From: Flavobacteriales bacterium UBA952
Lineage (GTDB): Bacteria; Bacteroidota; Bacteroidia; Flavobacteriales_D; Crocinitomicaceae
Reading direction: 5' to 3'
Assembly (NCBI GenBank): GCA_905182495.1
Contig: CAJJBU010000005.1
Location: forward strand, 1 to 61,279
Length of the DNA: 61,279 nucleotides
Numbering within the stretch: position 1 is the stretch's first letter; the number at the start of each line of letters is the position of its first letter. The notes under the pieces are model-generated. The model did not search any database, was not told where the DNA came from, and saw only the letters and a program-made list of their open reading frames with translations. The position numbers were made by a program, and so were the translations under genes. Positions 17,459-27,443 of this stretch are shown here, piece after piece.

Positions 17459-18523
17459 TTAAGTCGAGCGTTTATATTTAATTGTATACCTGTAAAGGAT
17501 GAGAAAGACAGCGATGAAATATAAAAGAAAAATCATGATTTCTTGCAATCGACTGATGAGTACCAAATATATAATCGCAACTGAAAGTAAAAAAGAAACA
17601 AATCCAATAAAACTAAAGATTATCCATACCTGTCGATCTTTATATCCAGCATAAACCAGATGGTGAGTGGTATGGTCTTTCCCGCCTAACATTGGAGATT
17701 TCCGAGACCTTAATCTATTAATGACAACTGTTAAGGTATCGGCAGCGGCAGGGGTAAGTGCGGTAAGGGCAAGAATTAAACTTATCCATGAATGGGATTG
17801 GGTAATTGACCCAAGATTCCAGAGGAATTTAATAGTGAAAAAGGCAACGAAAAGTCCAATAAACTGACTGCCGGCATCACCCATAAACATTTTAGCAGGA
17901 TTAATATTATAACGTAAAAACCCTAATACAGATCCAATTACAGCAACAAGAATATACAACCAATACAATTGATTTGAATCGCCGACAAGCATTGCAGAAA
18001 CCAAACAAGCTAAAAGTGCAAACAAGACCGTTGTTGCTGTGATTCCATCCATATTATCTAGCATGTTCAATGAGTTCATTAAGATGACAACCCAAACTAC
18101 AGTAGTGATGCTATCCAAAACAACATGATGAAATAGGTCAATACTTGTTCCCGAGAGCACTAGGAACAATCCACATGACAACTGGACAAATAATTTAAAT
18201 AGAGGTTTGGTGTCATAAGCGTCATCAGCCAGTCCCATAGAAAATGCCAAGCTGGCAGAAAAGAACAATCCAATAAACTCAATGTTTCCAAAGACATTGA
18301 TGTCTGGCTCAAGTATAAGATATAAAAACGTTGCAAAAAGAAACCCAAGAAACAACCCAATCCCACCTAGAGATGGCTTTGACTGGTTACTCCATCGAAC
18401 AGTAACATCATTTTTATTTCGTATTCCAAGACTCTGAGAAAAACGCAATAATAATTTATTGGAGAGCAATGATACCAAAGTGCCTCCCAAAATAAAGATT
18501 AATATGTTGATGTAGCTAATCAT
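17459..18523 (-). CDS. WecA/TagO-like polyprenyl-phosphate sugar-1-phosphate transferase (MraY family)
   Basis: 354 residues with about ten membrane segments. Family motifs are present: KPSLGGIGLFLGF, the Mg-binding GLADDAYDTKPL, NMLDNMDGITATT and FMGDAGSQFIG, and a C-terminal basic/His loop GGKDHTTHHL typical of WecA/TagO rather than MraY. It links a sugar-1-phosphate (often GlcNAc-1-P) to undecaprenyl phosphate and starts O-antigen, capsule or exopolysaccharide synthesis at the inner membrane. It is the last gene of the minus-strand polysaccharide run, 6 bases after rfbC. Confidence 0.88.
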   Translation of the reverse strand: MISYINILIFILGGTLVSLLSNKLLLRFSQSLGIRNKNDVTVRWSNQSKPSLGGIGLFLGFLFATFLYLILEPDINVFGNIEFIGLFFSASLAFSMGLADDAYDTKPLFKLFVQLSCGLFLVLSGTSIDLFHHVVLDSITTVVWVVILMNSLNMLDNMDGITATTVLFALLACLVSAMLVGDSNQLYWLYILVAVIGSVLGFLRYNINPAKMFMGDAGSQFIGLFVAFFTIKFLWNLGSITQSHSWISLILALTALTPAAADTLTVVINRLRSRKSPMLGGKDHTTHHLVYAGYKDRQVWIIFSFIGFVSFLLSVAIIYLVLISRLQEIMIFLLYFIAVFLILYRYTIKYKRST

Positions 18524-18529
18524 AATTAT

Positions 18530-19075
18530 TTAAAAGGTGTAATTAAAATCTCTAAAATTCATTGCTGATTTGTCTTTATGAGATAAAATAGGAGATTCTA
18601 TTCCCCAATCTATATTAAGTAATGGGTCGTTCCATAAAAGATCCATTTCATCATCTTTAGAATACAAATTCGTGCATTTGTAAGAAAAAATAGTGTCGTC
18701 TTGTAGCGTTACGAAACCGTGTGCAAAGCCCTCAGGTATCCATAACTGAAATTTGTTTTTATCGTTGAGTTCTACTTTATAATGTTCTCCATAAGTTGGA
18801 GATGTTTTACGAAGATCTACAGCGATATCGAGCACACTTCCTTTGATAACTTGCACTAGTTTTCCCTGTGACATTGGATGTTTTTGAAAATGTAAACCTC
18901 GCAAGACATTTTTTTTGGAAATTGAAATATTATCTTGCATAAAATCAATAGGACCATCTATAAGAGTGTCGTATTTTAATTTATTGTAGGATTCGAAAAA
19001 AGCACCTCTCTCATCATTAAATATCGAGGGTTTCATCAAAACGAGCCCATTAATATCTATTTTTTCTTCCACCAT
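18530..19075 (-). CDS. rfbC: dTDP-4-dehydrorhamnose 3,5-epimerase
   Basis: 181 residues, the usual RmlC length. The cupin carries FNDERGAFFESYN, QDNISISKKNVLRGLHFQKH with the catalytic His, and IPEGFAHGFVTL. It epimerises dTDP-4-keto-6-deoxyglucose on the way to dTDP-L-rhamnose. rfbA, rfbB and rfbD are not in the window. It lies between the kinase gene (33-base gap) and the sugar-phosphate transferase (6-base gap), so the polymer probably contains L-rhamnose or a related 6-deoxy sugar. Confidence 0.93.
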   Translation of the reverse strand: MVEEKIDINGLVLMKPSIFNDERGAFFESYNKLKYDTLIDGPIDFMQDNISISKKNVLRGLHFQKHPMSQGKLVQVIKGSVLDIAVDLRKTSPTYGEHYKVELNDKNKFQLWIPEGFAHGFVTLQDDTIFSYKCTNLYSKDDEMDLLWNDPLLNIDWGIESPILSHKDKSAMNFRDFNYTF

Positions 19076-19108
19076 TTCGAAAAAGTTGTATTTATTAATT
19101 TTTTAAAC

Positions 19109-21512
19109 TCATGGGACCTCTATTTCATCATCTGTATAATAACCTTCTTCACCATTGGCGTATTTTGCTCCGTACCCATACCCATACCCATATCCATACC
19201 CATACCATACCATACCCATACCCATATCCATAACCTCCTCTGCTCGATTCAATACCGTTTAAAATAATATTTAATTTTTTAATTTTTTGTACTTCTATTA
19301 GTTCTTCCACGCGATTGACAAAAACTCTTTTTGAATAATTCGCTTTGAAAACATAAAGAGGGATATCTGCCTCGGATAGCATTTTTATTCCATCAGAAAC
19401 GATTCCGACTGGCGGATTGTCAATCATGATGATGTCATATTTTTCTCTCAGTCCTAAAATAACATCTTCTAAGGCTTTACTTTGGATTAACTCTGACGGA
19501 TTTGGAGGTATAGGGCCAGCAGTAATAAAGTCAAGATTCGGTATGTCAGATGGCTTAATCACTTCTTCTAAGGTAACCAGGCCTGAAATAAGGTTACTCA
19601 TTCCATCATTGTTTTCAGCGTTGAATCCATGATGAATCTTGGGCTTTCTTAAATCGAGATCTAATACTACAGTTTTTTTACCATTGGCGGCAATCATGCC
19701 GGCAAGGTTCAGAATCACAAAAGTTTTCCCCTCTCCAGAAATTGAAGAAGAAATGGCAATGACTTTGGCATTTTTGTTTACGAAACTCATATTTGACCTA
19801 ATAGACCTTATGGCTTCTGCAATTCTCGATTTTGAGGATTCTGTCACAACAACCTCGGAGTATTTCATTTTCTTTTTATAAAGGGGAACAGCTCCAAGTA
19901 TACTGGTGCTTTCAGGTAGTAATTTTTCTAGATCAGAAACACTTATAATATCATTGTAGGTCAAATACCGAAGTGCGATAAGTCCAAAGCCTATAATAAA
20001 TCCTATGGTGCAATAAAGTAAATAAATCAATGAATGATTAGGGCTAATAGGTGTATCGGCGTAGTAAGGAGATGTTAAAATACGGTTTGATGTAGAGTAA
20101 CCGGCATTAAATAATTTAAATTCAATCTTTTTCGCAGTATATAAGGAGAAGTATTTGTTGTTTATACCTTCCATTTGTTTTAAACGGTCATACTCATTTT
20201 TTTTTCAGGAAGGCCGCGTCGGTTATTAAAATATTGCATTGATTTTATCTTGTAAGATCCTTCGATCATTCATTAAGCGCTCTTCAACGACATCCATACT
20301 TTTTCTTATGGAAGATGCGATTCTTAAGACGCTCATTGATTAAAATGACCTGTACATTTTCGTTAGTAACCTCACGTAAAAGATCATCTTTTCTTTCCAA
20401 AAGGGAATTTAAATCTTCAATTTGGTTTAAAATAGTACCCTCAAAACTTTTTTTTCCAATCATTTCCGGAATGAGCCGATAGATTTGAAGACGATTTGGA
20501 TTGTTTTTTATTTTTTGATGAATTACTCTTGCAGTAAATAACTCTTCATCAATAGCTAAAACTTTAGATGTTAAATCATTAATATTAGAGGATAGTTGAT
20601 CGCCATAAGTTTCTGGGTTTAAGATTTTGACTCGTTTTTGGTAATCATTCAAACTATCCTTTGACATTTTAAGGATTATTGCTAATGAATCCAATTGAGT
20701 ATCAATAAATTCAATTGTTTTGTTTGCGCTATTCTGCTTGCTGTCACGCTCCCAAGATAAATATTCATTGATCACTCCATTTACGATGTCGTAGCACAAA
20801 CGCGGGTTGAAGTATTCATATGAGACTTCGATTGTTTTTGCATCCTCATCAAGAATACTTATTTTCAAGTTGTCCTTTAATTTTCTTGTTAAAACTTTTG
20901 CGTTATTAATCGTGAAATAGATATCGCTCTCTTTAATTAACTCGGATGCGTTATTACCATTTAAAGTCCTAATATAAATATCAAATTTGTGGTTTTTGAT
21001 ATGTTTGTTTAGTTTTCCTTTTCCGATCGTTTTTTCATCGATTTTTAATTCAATCGAATTTTTTTTAGATATTTTTAAATCGATTCTTTTTCCTATCAAG
21101 GTGGAGTCAAATAAACTATAAATAAGAATTTCAAAAGGTGCAGTTCTATAAAGGTCCTTTGTTAATACTTCTCCTTCCGCAAAAATACTTGTTTCCATAT
21201 TTAAGGACTGAATCGCTTGAGTAAACAAAACATCTGACTTTAGTAGTTCAACTTCTTTTGAAAGAATGTTTTTATCTATTCCTATGCTTGCTGTACCTAA
21301 GACCCTACTTGTTTGGTCATCTTGAATAATTTGAATAATGGTATTCGATCGATATACAGGTTTTGTATAACGAATATAAAAGAACGCCATAATTGAAAAA
21401 CATGCTGATATACAGAACAGGGCACATACCAGTGTCTTTTTAAGACTGTAGCTAATATACGTGAATCGAATTCCGTATTTAAAGCTGTTTTATTTCGGTC
21501 TTTATCTTCCAA
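19109..21512 (-). CDS. wzc: Wzc-type polysaccharide co-polymerase with bacterial tyrosine kinase domain (several indels)
   Basis: Starts at 21512 (MEDKDRNKTALNTEFDSRIL), shifts frame near 21417, runs through the Wzz chain-length domain and coiled coils to about 20310, shifts again there and near 20240 (restoring RRGLPEKKNEYDRLKQMEGI), then gives the second membrane segment and the kinase: Walker A ISSSISGEGKT, Walker A' VVLDLDLRKPK, Walker B IIMIDNPP. Correcting two dropped G in the repeat at 19172-19233 extends the tail to a long (Gly-Tyr)n run ending KYANGEEGYYTDDEIEVP, stop at 19109. It controls polymer length and export, and the tyrosine tail is autophosphorylated in this family. It follows wza by 1 base. 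Confidence 0.88.
19172..19233 (-). repeat. TATGGG-type microsatellite coding the (Gly-Tyr)n kinase tail
   Basis: About ten near-perfect hexamers (TATGGG/TATGGA/TACGGA on the minus strand). Two units lack one G each (GGTATGGTATGG), which knocks the tail out of frame. Such a repeat can cause polymerase slippage in cells as well as sequencing errors. Confidence 0.8.
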
Positions 21513-21513
21513 A

Positions 21514-22316
21514 TTAATTAGGATAAAATATATTGAATGTTAATAGAGCTGTTGTTAAAACACTTAACCATGGGGTTATTTCATAAAGAAAAGAGGATGC
21601 AATTCTTGGTTTGAAATCAACATAGATGTAGTCGTTACTTTGTACGATCATTTCAGCTTCCTGGAGTCCAGAAATAGTCGAGAGGTCGATTATATAAATC
21701 TCTCTTCCTTTTGATGTCTTACGCATTAATTTTATTGAATTTGATTTCCCCGATGCATTAATGCCACCTGCCATAGCTATTGCCTCCAGTAAACTTGTAT
21801 TTGTGTTTCGCAAGTAAATAACTTGTGCATCGCCTTTTCCTGGAAAAATAATTACACGTTGATTCGTAAGTGATATTTGTACAAAAGGATTTAAATAATT
21901 CTTAGAGAGTAATTCCACCAAAAAGTTCTCGGCTTCCACAATCGTCTTTCCCGAAATATCAATAGGCCCAAGGAGAGGGAGATTCGCCATTCCATCTTGT
22001 CGAATCAAGTATGAGGTTCGCATGGCTAATTGAGAATTAGCCTGATTATTATTATTATTATTACCATTATGTTCTCTGCTGAAACACCTGATTGGCTGAA
22101 AATTATTTTCTCACCTTTATTTGTACCGAAAATAAAATTAAATCGATCCCCGGTTCCTAGTTTGTAGTCTTCATTCGGTGTAAGCGGAATGGAATCAAAA
22201 ACGAATTTGTCACCTTTGGGTATTTTAAAAAGAATATTACTATTGATGTTCGCGCACGAACTCAAAAATAATAAAGCAGGAATAATCGCAAAAAGCAAAG
22301 TTTTTGAAAACCGCAT
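21514..22316 (-). CDS. wza: Wza-type polysaccharide export lipoprotein (interrupted by one indel)
   Basis: I place the start at ATG 22316, which overlaps the upstream glycosyltransferase stop as TAATG and gives a lipoprotein signal (RFSKTLLFAIIPALLFLSSC). After YKLGTGDRFNFIFGTN (Poly_export domain) the frame slips near 22078. Corrected, it reads AEHNGNNNNNNQANSQLAM and joins the frame RTSYLIRQDGMANLPLLGPI, an SLBB-type domain (VIIFPGKGDAQVIYL, SLLEAIAMAGGI), and a C-terminal membrane segment ITPWLSVLTTALLTFNIF. It forms the outer-membrane export channel with the Wzc-type partner, whose gene begins 1 base later. Confidence 0.87.
22045..22063 (-). repeat. (AAT)6 trinucleotide run coding an Asn tract in Wza
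   Basis: Six consecutive AAT codons on the minus strand code an Asn tract in the corrected frame, between the first export domain segments. The neighbouring single-base indel sits about 15 bases upstream. Confidence 0.75.
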
Positions 22317-23497
22317 TAGTCGAGCTGATTTAAAAGTTTTTTGTAATAGCTCTCCATGTCTGAGGCTAGACGCTTGTAACTGAATTTTAAATGAACGTGC
22401 TCCCATCCTTTGGTTTTCATTTTGTTCCGTAATTCGTCGTCTTCTACTAATGTTTTTAGCTTTTTGACGAATTCTCTTTTATCCTTACGAGAAATAATGA
22501 AACCGGTTTCATTTTGGGAGACAATATCCGAAACACCACCTACATCTGTTGAAATAACGGGCAAGTTTGAAGCCTGCGCCTCTATAAGACTTACAGGAGT
22601 TCCTTCGTTTTTTGAAGTTAAACACATGATGTCCATTCCTGCGTTAAATCTTGAAATATCAAAAACCCATGAGGTCATCACGATATTGACGCCTTTCTTT
22701 TGAAGAAGGCCCACTCTTGTATTAATTTCTGTGCGTAATTCTCCATCACCAACAATGAAAATTTTGATTTTCCGATCCGTTAGGGTCACAAGTTCTTCAA
22801 TGACATCCAAAAAGAAAAAATGATCTTTTACAGGAGCTAATCGTCCAGTAATACAAATGGCTATGGTGTCCTCACTTATGTCGTGTTCTTTTCTGACGTC
22901 AATCCTATTTTCAGGATAATTATCCTGAAACTTTTGTAAATCAAAACCAAGGGGGATGACCTCTATTTTTTTTGATGTGGTGATTTTATGCTCTTCACAT
23001 AACTCATTCTTTTGTAAACTCGAAATCGCTATGATTCCTGTTGATCTCTTTGCTAGATATCGTTCGATGTTTTTAAAGATGGAGGTTTTTATTTTCCCAA
23101 AATAGGAGTGAAAAACGTGCCCATGAAAGGTATGCAAAACCACAGGTACATTACAGCTGAATGCAGCCTTTCGACCAATGGCTCCAGCCTTTGATGCGTG
23201 GGTATGCACAATGTCAGGTTTGAATTCTTGAATAATTGTTTTGATCTTTTTTAAGGCCAAGCGATCACTTTTTAAATTGGGCTCTCTTTTCAATTCAGGA
23301 ATCAAAAGGGGTTCTACGCCATACGCTTTGAGTATGTGTAATGAATTCGCCTCGTTTTCCTCTGGTAGCCCCCCGATAAGAAGGGTCTCAAATTCATCAG
23401 ACATGAATTTGGTGAGAAAAGTCGCGTTATAGGTTGGGCCTCCGATGTTAAAGCGGTTTATAATCCTAAGGATTTTAATTTTTTTCTTCACGCCCAT
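22316..23497 (-). CDS. Glycosyltransferase family 4 protein
   Basis: GT-B fold: the N-terminal KILRIINRFNIGGPTYNATF is the acceptor-side loop, IVHTHASKAGAIGR follows, and the donor-binding segment NEGTPVSLIEAQASNLPVIS (E-x7-E) with DVGGVSDIV near residue 330 completes the GT4 signature. It transfers a sugar onto a lipid-linked intermediate of the surface polymer. ATG 23497 gives the usual start; an in-frame ATG at 23545 would add 16 residues of low similarity. The 3' end overlaps wza by one base (TAATG), so it heads the wza-wzc-rfbC-wecA-like run and faces dacB divergently. Confidence 0.88.
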   Translation of the reverse strand: MGVKKKIKILRIINRFNIGGPTYNATFLTKFMSDEFETLLIGGLPEENEANSLHILKAYGVEPLLIPELKREPNLKSDRLALKKIKTIIQEFKPDIVHTHASKAGAIGRKAAFSCNVPVVLHTFHGHVFHSYFGKIKTSIFKNIERYLAKRSTGIIAISSLQKNELCEEHKITTSKKIEVIPLGFDLQKFQDNYPENRIDVRKEHDISEDTIAICITGRLAPVKDHFFFLDVIEELVTLTDRKIKIFIVGDGELRTEINTRVGLLQKKGVNIVMTSWVFDISRFNAGMDIMCLTSKNEGTPVSLIEAQASNLPVISTDVGGVSDIVSQNETGFIISRKDKREFVKKLKTLVEDDELRNKMKTKGWEHVHLKFSYKRLASDMESYYKKLLNQLD

Positions 23498-23600
23498 TAT
23501 TTCGCATTTTTTTCGTTTTAAATGTGTTCTGTTGAAAAAAGACATCTATAAAACGTAAAATGGTATGTTATTTGAAGTTCTTTTGTCTAAAAGAAATACA

Positions 23601-25058
23601 ATGCAAAAATATAGTTTTTTTTCCGTCCTAACGTTACTTTATTGTTGTTCAGGGCTATTCGCGCAAATATCAATTCAGAAGCTAGCCAATGCGTTTGAAC
23701 AATCGCCCGAAAATAAATACGCTAGTATTTCACTTCTCATTGTCGATTTGGATAAGGATTCTGTAGTCGCAAATATCAACAGTGATAAGACATTGATGTG
23801 TGCCTCAACGGCTAAATTATTTAGTACGTTTTCGGCTTTAGACCTTTTAGGTTCGGACTACAGGCCCACGACGTCCATTTATACGGATGGTTATATCGAT
23901 TCAAGTGGCGCGCTACAGGGGAATTTAATTATCCGTGGAGGAGGAGATGTGACCTTAGGAAGCAAATACTTCCATAACGAGGATGATCAATTTGAATTTT
24001 TGAATTTATGGAAGGATACCTTGAGAGGTATGGGTATTCATTCAATTAAGTACTCTGTCATAACCGATGGGTCTAGCTTTGGATATGCTGGAGTTCCTGA
24101 TGGTTGGGACTGGTCTGATATGGGTAATTATTATGGGGCAGGAGCTTCGGGGATTAATTTTCATGACAATACAGTTAAGTACCATTTTCAGACCTTTTCA
24201 CCTGGTCGAAAAGTAAAACTTATAGAAACCTTTCCTCTAGATGAGAATTTGAAATTCAGACATTCTATCAAGAGTGCGAATATCCGTAATGATCAATCTT
24301 ATTTATTTGGTGCGCCTTATTCTCAAGATCGCTTTGGGATTGGAAGCCTGCCCTCAAACCGAAAAGTTTTCACCGTAAAAGGAAGCATGCACGATCCAGA
24401 ATATATGCTGGCAAAAGAATTTTCGAGGTTTTTAAAGGATTCGAACATTCACGTTGCTGGTGAGTCTTATGGATTTCGATCGCTTGGTTTAGATCCGATT
24501 CCTTATGACTCATTATCCTTATTATTTGTGCATGAAGGACAGCGAATAAAAGACATCATTGATGTCACCAATTTAAATAGTGTGAATCTATTCGCTGAAG
24601 GTCTTCTTAATCTAGTCGGCTATGAGAAAAAGGGTTTTGGATCCACAACTTCTGGAATTAAAGGGCTTTATGATAACCTACAGAATAAAGTGAATTTAGA
24701 TGGAATGAAACTAAGGGACGGTAGTGGTTTATCACGAAAAAATGCAGTTTCAGCACAAAACTTTTGCAATCTTTTAGCCTATATCTATAAAAGTACTTTG
24801 TATGATGAATTCAAGTCTTCATTGGCTATTGCTGGCGAGACAGGGACCCTGAAGAATATTTGTCGGTCACAAATGGCGTCCGGAAGAATGTTTGCTAAAA
24901 GTGGTACACTGAGCAATGTAAAGGCATATTCAGGCTATGTTAAATCCGATTCAGGTAAAAACCTAGCCTTTGCAATAATTGTCAATAATTTCGACGGTCC
25001 CCGCTATCAAATAGTCAAAAAAATGGAGGTTATTTTTAATGCAATGGCTAGCTATTAA
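23601..25058 (+). CDS. dacB: D-alanyl-D-alanine carboxypeptidase/endopeptidase (PBP4, S13 family)
   Basis: About 485 residues from ATG 23601, which gives a clean signal peptide (QKYSFFSVLTLLYCCSGLFA); an upstream in-frame start at 23565 is less likely. The three penicillin-binding motifs are present: S69-T-A-K72 (CASTAKLFSTF), S-V-N (NLNSVNLFAEGLL), and K-S-G (FAKSGTLSNVKAYSGY), with the large insertion typical of PBP4 after the first motif (LIIRGGGDVTLGS). It trims peptidoglycan in the periplasm. It is convergent with ddl and their ends overlap by 11 bases. Confidence 0.93.
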   Translation: MQKYSFFSVLTLLYCCSGLFAQISIQKLANAFEQSPENKYASISLLIVDLDKDSVVANINSDKTLMCASTAKLFSTFSALDLLGSDYRPTTSIYTDGYIDSSGALQGNLIIRGGGDVTLGSKYFHNEDDQFEFLNLWKDTLRGMGIHSIKYSVITDGSSFGYAGVPDGWDWSDMGNYYGAGASGINFHDNTVKYHFQTFSPGRKVKLIETFPLDENLKFRHSIKSANIRNDQSYLFGAPYSQDRFGIGSLPSNRKVFTVKGSMHDPEYMLAKEFSRFLKDSNIHVAGESYGFRSLGLDPIPYDSLSLLFVHEGQRIKDIIDVTNLNSVNLFAEGLLNLVGYEKKGFGSTTSGIKGLYDNLQNKVNLDGMKLRDGSGLSRKNAVSAQNFCNLLAYIYKSTLYDEFKSSLAIAGETGTLKNICRSQMASGRMFAKSGTLSNVKAYSGYVKSDSGKNLAFAIIVNNFDGPRYQIVKKMEVIFNAMASY

Positions 25059-26016
25059 GCTCGACATCAATGACCATTGACCAAAATTCATCTAAGGGTA
25101 TGCCTTGACATGAAAGCATTTGAGGGACAATACTGGCTTTTGAGAATCCTGGGATCGTATTGACCTCTATAACGAAGGGTTGTTTTCCTATTACGATGTA
25201 ATCTATTCGTGCAACAGATTTCAGCTGTAGCGCATTATAAATCTCTTTAGATGTGTTTTGAATATCAATTGTAAGTGCTGCTGAAACCTTAGCTGGTGTT
25301 TCCTCTTTTGATTTACCATTATATTTAGCATCATAATCGAAAAAGTCATTGTCTGTTGAGACTTGTGTTATGGGCAATGCTATTAGCCCTTCTGGGGACC
25401 TAAAGACAGCGCAAGTCAATTCAATTCCATCTAAGAAGGATTCTGCAATGATGGTGTCCCCCTCCTTAAAGGCGACCTCTATAGCGGGTAATAGATCGTC
25501 TTTCTTGTTCACTTTAGAAATCCCAAAACTAGAACCAGACTCTGTGGGTTTCACGAAAAAAGGAAGTTTCAATTCGGTGATAAGGGAGTCTACATTAAAT
25601 GCGATATCCTTGGTGATCAGTTGAGATTTAGCCGTTCTAAATCCTCGAGCGTTTAGGAATTGATTACAAAGGTATTTGTCAAAAGTCAGTGAAGAGGCCT
25701 TTGCACTGCTGTTTATGAAAGGGATTCCGATGAGGTCAAGTAAGGCTTCTATTTTACCATTTTCACCAGGAACTCCATGAATACAGATCAAAGCAGTTTC
25801 AATGCTTATTTTATTTTTCTGGAATTGAATACTTCCATTATTTCGATTAAAGATGCCTTTTTCGCCATTTATTTCGCAAAACCAATCTCCTTTTACCACT
25901 TGAATTTTATAAACATCATATGCCTTAGGGAAATGGTCAAATATTGTCTGTGCGCTTTTCATGGAGATATCAAACTCTGAAGAAAAGCCACCACAAAACA
26001 GACCTAAATTTTTCAT
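25048..26016 (-). CDS. ddl: D-alanine--D-alanine ligase
   Basis: 322 residues, usual length. ATP-grasp motifs: N-terminal GLFCGGFSSEFDISMKSA, HGVPGENGKIEALLDLIGIP, FFVKPTESGSSFGISKV and the metal site FVIEVNTIPGFSKASIVPQM. It makes the D-Ala-D-Ala dipeptide for peptidoglycan precursors in the cytoplasm. Its 3' end overlaps that of the carboxypeptidase gene, which cleaves the same bond; this is a functional pairing but transcribed convergently, so antisense effects at the ends are possible. Confidence 0.96.
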   Translation of the reverse strand: MKNLGLFCGGFSSEFDISMKSAQTIFDHFPKAYDVYKIQVVKGDWFCEINGEKGIFNRNNGSIQFQKNKISIETALICIHGVPGENGKIEALLDLIGIPFINSSAKASSLTFDKYLCNQFLNARGFRTAKSQLITKDIAFNVDSLITELKLPFFVKPTESGSSFGISKVNKKDDLLPAIEVAFKEGDTIIAESFLDGIELTCAVFRSPEGLIALPITQVSTDNDFFDYDAKYNGKSKEETPAKVSAALTIDIQNTSKEIYNALQLKSVARIDYIVIGKQPFVIEVNTIPGFSKASIVPQMLSCQGIPLDEFWSMVIDVELNS

Positions 26017-26119
26017 AGAATTAAAATTTAGTTAAAATTAAGTCCTAGCAGCTGTAAATATATTCGAAGCCTAAAAAGTTTTCAGCATATACTATGTGAA
26101 TTGATTCCAATTCGTTTCT

Positions 26120-26128
26120 TATTTTTGC
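26120..26128 (+). promoter_or_regulatory. -7 promoter box (TATTTTTGC) just before the acyltransferase gene
   Basis: TATTTTTGC fits TAnnTTTGC exactly and ends 6 bases before ATG 26135; a TTG at 26101-26103 lies 16 bases upstream as a possible -33 element. Transcription would start at or next to the ATG, suggesting a leaderless message. Confidence 0.45.
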
Positions 26129-26134
26129 TTCCGT

Positions 26135-27424
26135 ATGCGATTTTTTTACTTTTTATTGTACATAGTCTTAGTTTATACGCTTAGGTTTTATTTCCGACGG
26201 ATAAAGGTTATCAATAAGCCGAAGAGATTTAGCAGGACAATTTATGTTAGTAATCACCCTGCTGCATTTATGGACCCTTTGCTTTTAGCTTCGTGTAACC
26301 GTGCTGTGGTTTTCTTTATGACCCGATCAGATGTCTTTAATATTTTTACGAGGCCTATTTTTTGGACGGCCCACATGCTCCCTATTTATCGGCAAAGAGA
26401 TGGTGTAAATACAAAGACGAAAAACATCGAGGTTTTTCGAAAGTCATCCGAGATTTTATTAAAAAATAGAAGCCTATTGATTTTTGGAGAAGGTGTTTCT
26501 GATGATGATTTTGTCCGGCGCTTAAAATCGCTTAAAAAAGGAGCATTGAGAATTGGATTTACGGCTTTGGAGGCTTGTGATTGGAAAAAAGATATTTATT
26601 TGGCTGCTATTGGATGTAATTATAGTGATCCAGCAAAATACAGAAGTGATGTCTTGATTAAAAACTCAGAAAAGATTCATTTAAATAGCTTCCGTAAAGA
26701 ATTTGAGGAAAATCCAAACAAAATCATTAAGCAACTCACGGATCGGCTTGAGCAGCTCCTTAAGTCAAATATGATTCATGTTAATAATCTTGAAGACACA
26801 ACTTTTACAGAGCGCATATTGCTTGTCAGTCGAAAGGGTATGCCTAAGTTTATTGAAGATAATGAAAGTCTGGAAAGTCGTTGGGATATCACCAAGCAAT
26901 TTGTAGACGATTTTAATTTAAATCCTTCTAAATACGAGTCTTTAAAAGAACCCGTTCATACTTATTTTGAAAAGCTAAAATCTCGTGGTTTAAGTGATGG
27001 TGAAATGTATGATGCAAAGCAAAGTATTACGAAGGCTAGTGATTTGATTTTAGAATTCTTAAAGTTGCCTTTCATTTTGATAGGCGCCTTACATTGCGGT
27101 ATTTTTTACTATGCCATCAAAAGTTATGTGGAGTCTAATTTTGCTAGACCTGTGTTTTGGGGCTCAACCAAACTCGTAATGATGATTTTTATATGTGGAT
27201 TATCAAACCTTTCAGTATTCTTGGTGTTACCTAAATACATAGGTGTAATGGGGACGGCAGCCTACTTTTTAATAGTACCTTTTATGGGATTTGTATTTCA
27301 TGGCAGTTTGGTTTTTTGGCGCGACTTAAGAAGGAACCAGAAGATTAATGCAATGAATCTTTCAGATTTATTAGAAGAGCGATTAACTTTGAGGAATAAA
27401 ATAGCCGAAATAACGGAAAAGTAG
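26135..27424 (+). CDS. PlsC-domain acyltransferase (1-acyl-glycerol-3-phosphate acyltransferase family) with C-terminal membrane segments
   Basis: 429 residues. One N-terminal membrane segment (about 1-18), then the PlsC motif [14 protein letters not shown] (H-x4-D), [10 protein letters not shown] (motif II) and [10 protein letters not shown] (motif III, E-G). The PlsC core ends near residue 200. A helical linker and two further hydrophobic segments (about 305-330 and 350-390) follow, so the protein is about twice the length of PlsC. This resembles the glycerol-3-phosphate/1-acyl acyltransferases of Bacteroidota and eukaryotic GAT-type enzymes. Substrate uncertain. lipA starts 19 bases after its stop, so the two may be co-transcribed. 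Confidence 0.8.
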   Translation: MRFFYFLLYIVLVYTLRFYFRRIKVINKPKRFSRTIYVSNHPAAFMDPLLLASCNRAVVFFMTRSDVFNIFTRPIFWTAHMLPIYRQRDGVNTKTKNIEVFRKSSEILLKNRSLLIFGEGVSDDDFVRRLKSLKKGALRIGFTALEACDWKKDIYLAAIGCNYSDPAKYRSDVLIKNSEKIHLNSFRKEFEENPNKIIKQLTDRLEQLLKSNMIHVNNLEDTTFTERILLVSRKGMPKFIEDNESLESRWDITKQFVDDFNLNPSKYESLKEPVHTYFEKLKSRGLSDGEMYDAKQSITKASDLILEFLKLPFILIGALHCGIFYYAIKSYVESNFARPVFWGSTKLVMMIFICGLSNLSVFLVLPKYIGVMGTAAYFLIVPFMGFVFHGSLVFWRDLRRNQKINAMNLSDLLEERLTLRNKIAEITEK

Positions 27425-27443
27425 CCTTTCAACTTGGAATAGA

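Noticed and set aside
19172..19233. Telomere-like or CRISPR-like repeat array
   Set aside because: The hexamers are in coding frame for Gly-Tyr at the end of the kinase gene; there are no spacers and no direct repeats of CRISPR length.
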